58,961 nt of DNA, taken from UBA5448 sp045536965 (lineage in GTDB: Bacteria > Bacillota > Clostridia > Oscillospirales > SIG627). Numbering within the stretch: the first letter of the stretch is position 1; each line of letters starts with the position of its first letter. The notes under the pieces were generated by a model. The model had not been told where the DNA came from. It did not search any database and was given only the letters and a program-made list of their open reading frames with translations. The translations under genes were made by a program, and so were the position numbers. Location of the stretch: NCBI GenBank assembly GCA_045536965.1, contig JAZSON010000002.1:1-58961 (forward strand). The letters run 5' to 3'. Positions 57,390 to 58,961 of the stretch are shown here, in pieces.

Positions 57390-58709
57390 ATGTTAAAATG
57401 CGGCTTTGCCGAACTTGCCATCACACCGCCGCTTGGCGCCGAAATGCCCGGTTATTTTGGTTCACGAAAAGCGACCGGGGTCAAGGATGAACTCTTTGCC
57501 AAAGCAATGATTGCGAATGATGGGGAAAATGTGATCGCTATGGTTTGGTGTGATCTGATTCAAGTTACATCTTACATGGTTTCACATATTCGCGCCCGTG
57601 CAGAAAAACTGACGGGTATTTGCGGTGAAAATATTATGATTGGTGCCATTCATACCCATACAGGCTGCGCTTCCGATGTTCCTTTGTACGGTTCGCCTGC
57701 AGACATTGCTCTCACCGATGCGCTTTGCCTTAAGATTGCCGATGTCGTTAAGGTGGCATTCGACCGCATGGTGGCGGTGAAAGTGGGATATGGAGAGACA
57801 AAGGAAGACACCATTGCCCACATTCGCAGATTTTATATGAAAGATGGTACGATACGCACCAATCCCGGTGTTAACGACTCGGACAGTGTTCGTAGCGAGG
57901 GGAGTATTGATCCGCAGGTGGGGGTGCTTCGTTTTGATCATGCAAAAACAGGCAAAACCGTCGGTCTGATGGTTAATTATGCTCTGCATTGCGACTGTGT
58001 GGGGGGCACGGAGTTTTCAGCCGACTATCCGGGTGAGCTTTCCCGACAAGTGAAAAAGAACCTCGGAGACGATGTGGTTTGCATGTTTTTGAATGGTTGT
58101 TGCGGGAATATCAATCATGTGGATTTTCATGATCCTACTTTACCCTTTAAAAAAGACGGTTATTTTCGTCAAATAGGCAGAGTGCTTGCAGGAAAGGTTT
58201 TGTCGGCTTATTATGCGATTGAGCCGCAAGATGCAACCGTCAACACCGCATCACTTGAAATCTCTTTGCCGCGACGTCAGCCTACTGCCGAGGAGCTTGC
58301 GTGGAGTGAGCAAATGATTGCAAAGGAGAAATGCGCCGTTGCTGAAAAAATAACGGCAGAGCATTTGCGGGAATTGCATGAGCGACCGATTTATACAAAC
58401 AAGGTAGTTTTGCAGGTGGTTCGAATCGGCGACACGGTTGTTTGCGGTCTTTCGGGAGAGGTTTTTGTGGAGATTGGCAAGGAAATCAAATGTGCCTCGC
58501 CGTTTGCGCATACCATGGTGAGCGAATTGACCAACGGAAATGTTGGCTATGTTGCTTCCAATGAGGCGCATGCAAACAGATTGAAATTAAAAAGTGTGGC
58601 AGAACAGTTCTCATCATACGAGACACGTCTTAGCCATTACACAAACTGTGCGCCCGAATGTCATGACATTTTGGTTGAAAACGCGGTTGCACTGATGAGA
58701 AAGGTTTGA
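57390..58709 (+). CDS. neutral/alkaline ceramidase-like N-terminal domain protein
   Basis: A 439-residue protein related to the N-terminal domain of neutral ceramidases. FAELAITPPLGAEMPGYF opens the domain; IGAIHTHTGC (metal histidines), YALHCDCVGG and FLNGCCGNINHVDF are the typical metal- and active-site segments. It has no signal peptide, so it is probably cytoplasmic, unlike true ceramidases, and may hydrolyse another amide or sugar derivative. ATG at 57390 follows GAGGTGA. It lies 180 bases behind the isomerase/oxidoreductase pair. Confidence 0.82.
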   Translation: MLKCGFAELAITPPLGAEMPGYFGSRKATGVKDELFAKAMIANDGENVIAMVWCDLIQVTSYMVSHIRARAEKLTGICGENIMIGAIHTHTGCASDVPLYGSPADIALTDALCLKIADVVKVAFDRMVAVKVGYGETKEDTIAHIRRFYMKDGTIRTNPGVNDSDSVRSEGSIDPQVGVLRFDHAKTGKTVGLMVNYALHCDCVGGTEFSADYPGELSRQVKKNLGDDVVCMFLNGCCGNINHVDFHDPTLPFKKDGYFRQIGRVLAGKVLSAYYAIEPQDATVNTASLEISLPRRQPTAEELAWSEQMIAKEKCAVAEKITAEHLRELHERPIYTNKVVLQVVRIGDTVVCGLSGEVFVEIGKEIKCASPFAHTMVSELTNGNVGYVASNEAHANRLKLKSVAEQFSSYETRLSHYTNCAPECHDILVENAVALMRKV

Positions 58710-58720
58710 TTTATAGTGAC

Positions 58721-58758
58721 TGAAAACAGCCCATTGGATGAAAATGGGCTGTTTTTTA
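58721..58758 (+). terminator. terminator of the ceramidase-like gene
   Basis: AAAACAGCCCATT-GGATG-AAAATGGGCTGTTTT with T run. Confidence 0.85.
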
Positions 58759-58820
58759 TGTTGAAAAGATATGAAAAATGCGAGTAAATGACACTTTTTA
58801 CCAGAAAATAAAAAAATATG

Positions 58821-58961
58821 AAAAAAGTTTCAAAAAGGTATTGACAAGAGAGGGAGAGATGTGGTAGGATAGTCGAGCGCCGCAAAAGGGAGCCTGATGA
58901 AGAGGCCTTGGGAAAAAACTTTTAAAAAAAGTTTCAAAAAGGTATTGACAAAGGCGAGAAG
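58821..58961 (+). promoter_or_regulatory. tandem strong promoters, probably of an rRNA operon beyond the window
   Basis: A 27-base direct repeat (AAAAAAGTTTCAAAAAGGTA followed by TTGACAA) occurs at 58821-58847 and 58925-58951. The first copy supplies TTGACA (58841-58846) and, after 18 bases, TAGGAT (58865-58870); the second ends the window with its -35 box at 58945-58950. Repeated A-rich upstream blocks with TTGACA are typical for P1/P2 rRNA promoters in Clostridia. Confidence 0.6.

Overview
The window looks like a chromosomal segment of a low-to-mid-GC, spore-forming anaerobe of the Clostridia, most likely a gut or rumen member of the Oscillospiraceae/Christensenellales kind. Support comes from spo0A, spoIVB and ricT, a T-box riboswitch, strong AGGAGG ribosome sites, TTGACA-N17-TATAAT promoters, a Re-citrate-synthase-like enzyme and 2x[4Fe-4S] ferredoxin. 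The species assignment is inference; no 16S gene lies in the window, although tandem rRNA-type promoters run off its right edge.

Layout. 1-3.2 kb: end of a four-helix-bundle protein gene, an array of unlike hairpins, tRNA-Leu, a citrate-synthase-like/GntR operon with a palindromic operator, and a scar of IS and phage fragments. 3.2-7.5 kb: Na/Pi cotransporter, a TIM-barrel hydrolase-like protein, YhcH and a HAD phosphatase cut short by a stop codon. 7.7-18.9 kb is the most unusual part. A T-box leader drives an XRE-cupin-acyl-CoA ligase fusion on the minus strand. Divergently, an operon encodes an RsbV-like STAS protein, a one-module NRPS (C-A-T-reductase), a membrane SpoIIE/RsbU-type phosphatase, an RsbW-like kinase, a DMT exporter, a lipoprotein and a cupin. 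All parts of a partner-switching circuit except the sigma factor are thus wrapped around a peptide-aldehyde-type synthetase.

19-27 kb: sugar-related genes, spo0A and spoIVB (separated here by an aldolase gene and a decayed gene), ricT, then tRNA-Gly, -Arg, -His, -Met and -Glu. 27.7-38 kb is mainly housekeeping: secG, rpsR-ssb-rpsF, mscL, a B12-type radical SAM enzyme, rarA, an amidohydrolase, glyA, tcdA, a TrmN6-like methyltransferase, ferredoxin and a VanY-type peptidase. 38-39.9 kb holds guaA, whose glutaminase domain is shortened and lacks the usual catalytic cysteine motif, preceded by a possible attenuator and followed by a 0.5 kb stretch that looks like an integration scar.

40.4-45.3 kb is a second unusual cluster: an ECF-like sigma factor fused to a membrane span and a large outer domain, several small membrane or zinc-ribbon proteins, and a SLAP-domain lipoprotein that shares a Cys-x2-Cys module with the sigma factor's outer domain. 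45.4-58.7 kb: a Tag glycosylase/DUF1835-like/kinase triple fusion, GNAT, two AraC regulators, a frameshifted DUF4965 gene, rplM-rpsI, a TtcA-type enzyme, PIG-L deacetylase, DUF421/DUF4363 membrane proteins and a sugar isomerase/oxidoreductase/ceramidase-like group.

Four reading-frame lesions (HAD, glycosidase-like remnant, AraC, DUF4965), three of them in short homopolymers, could be real decay or sequencing errors; this should be kept in mind throughout.
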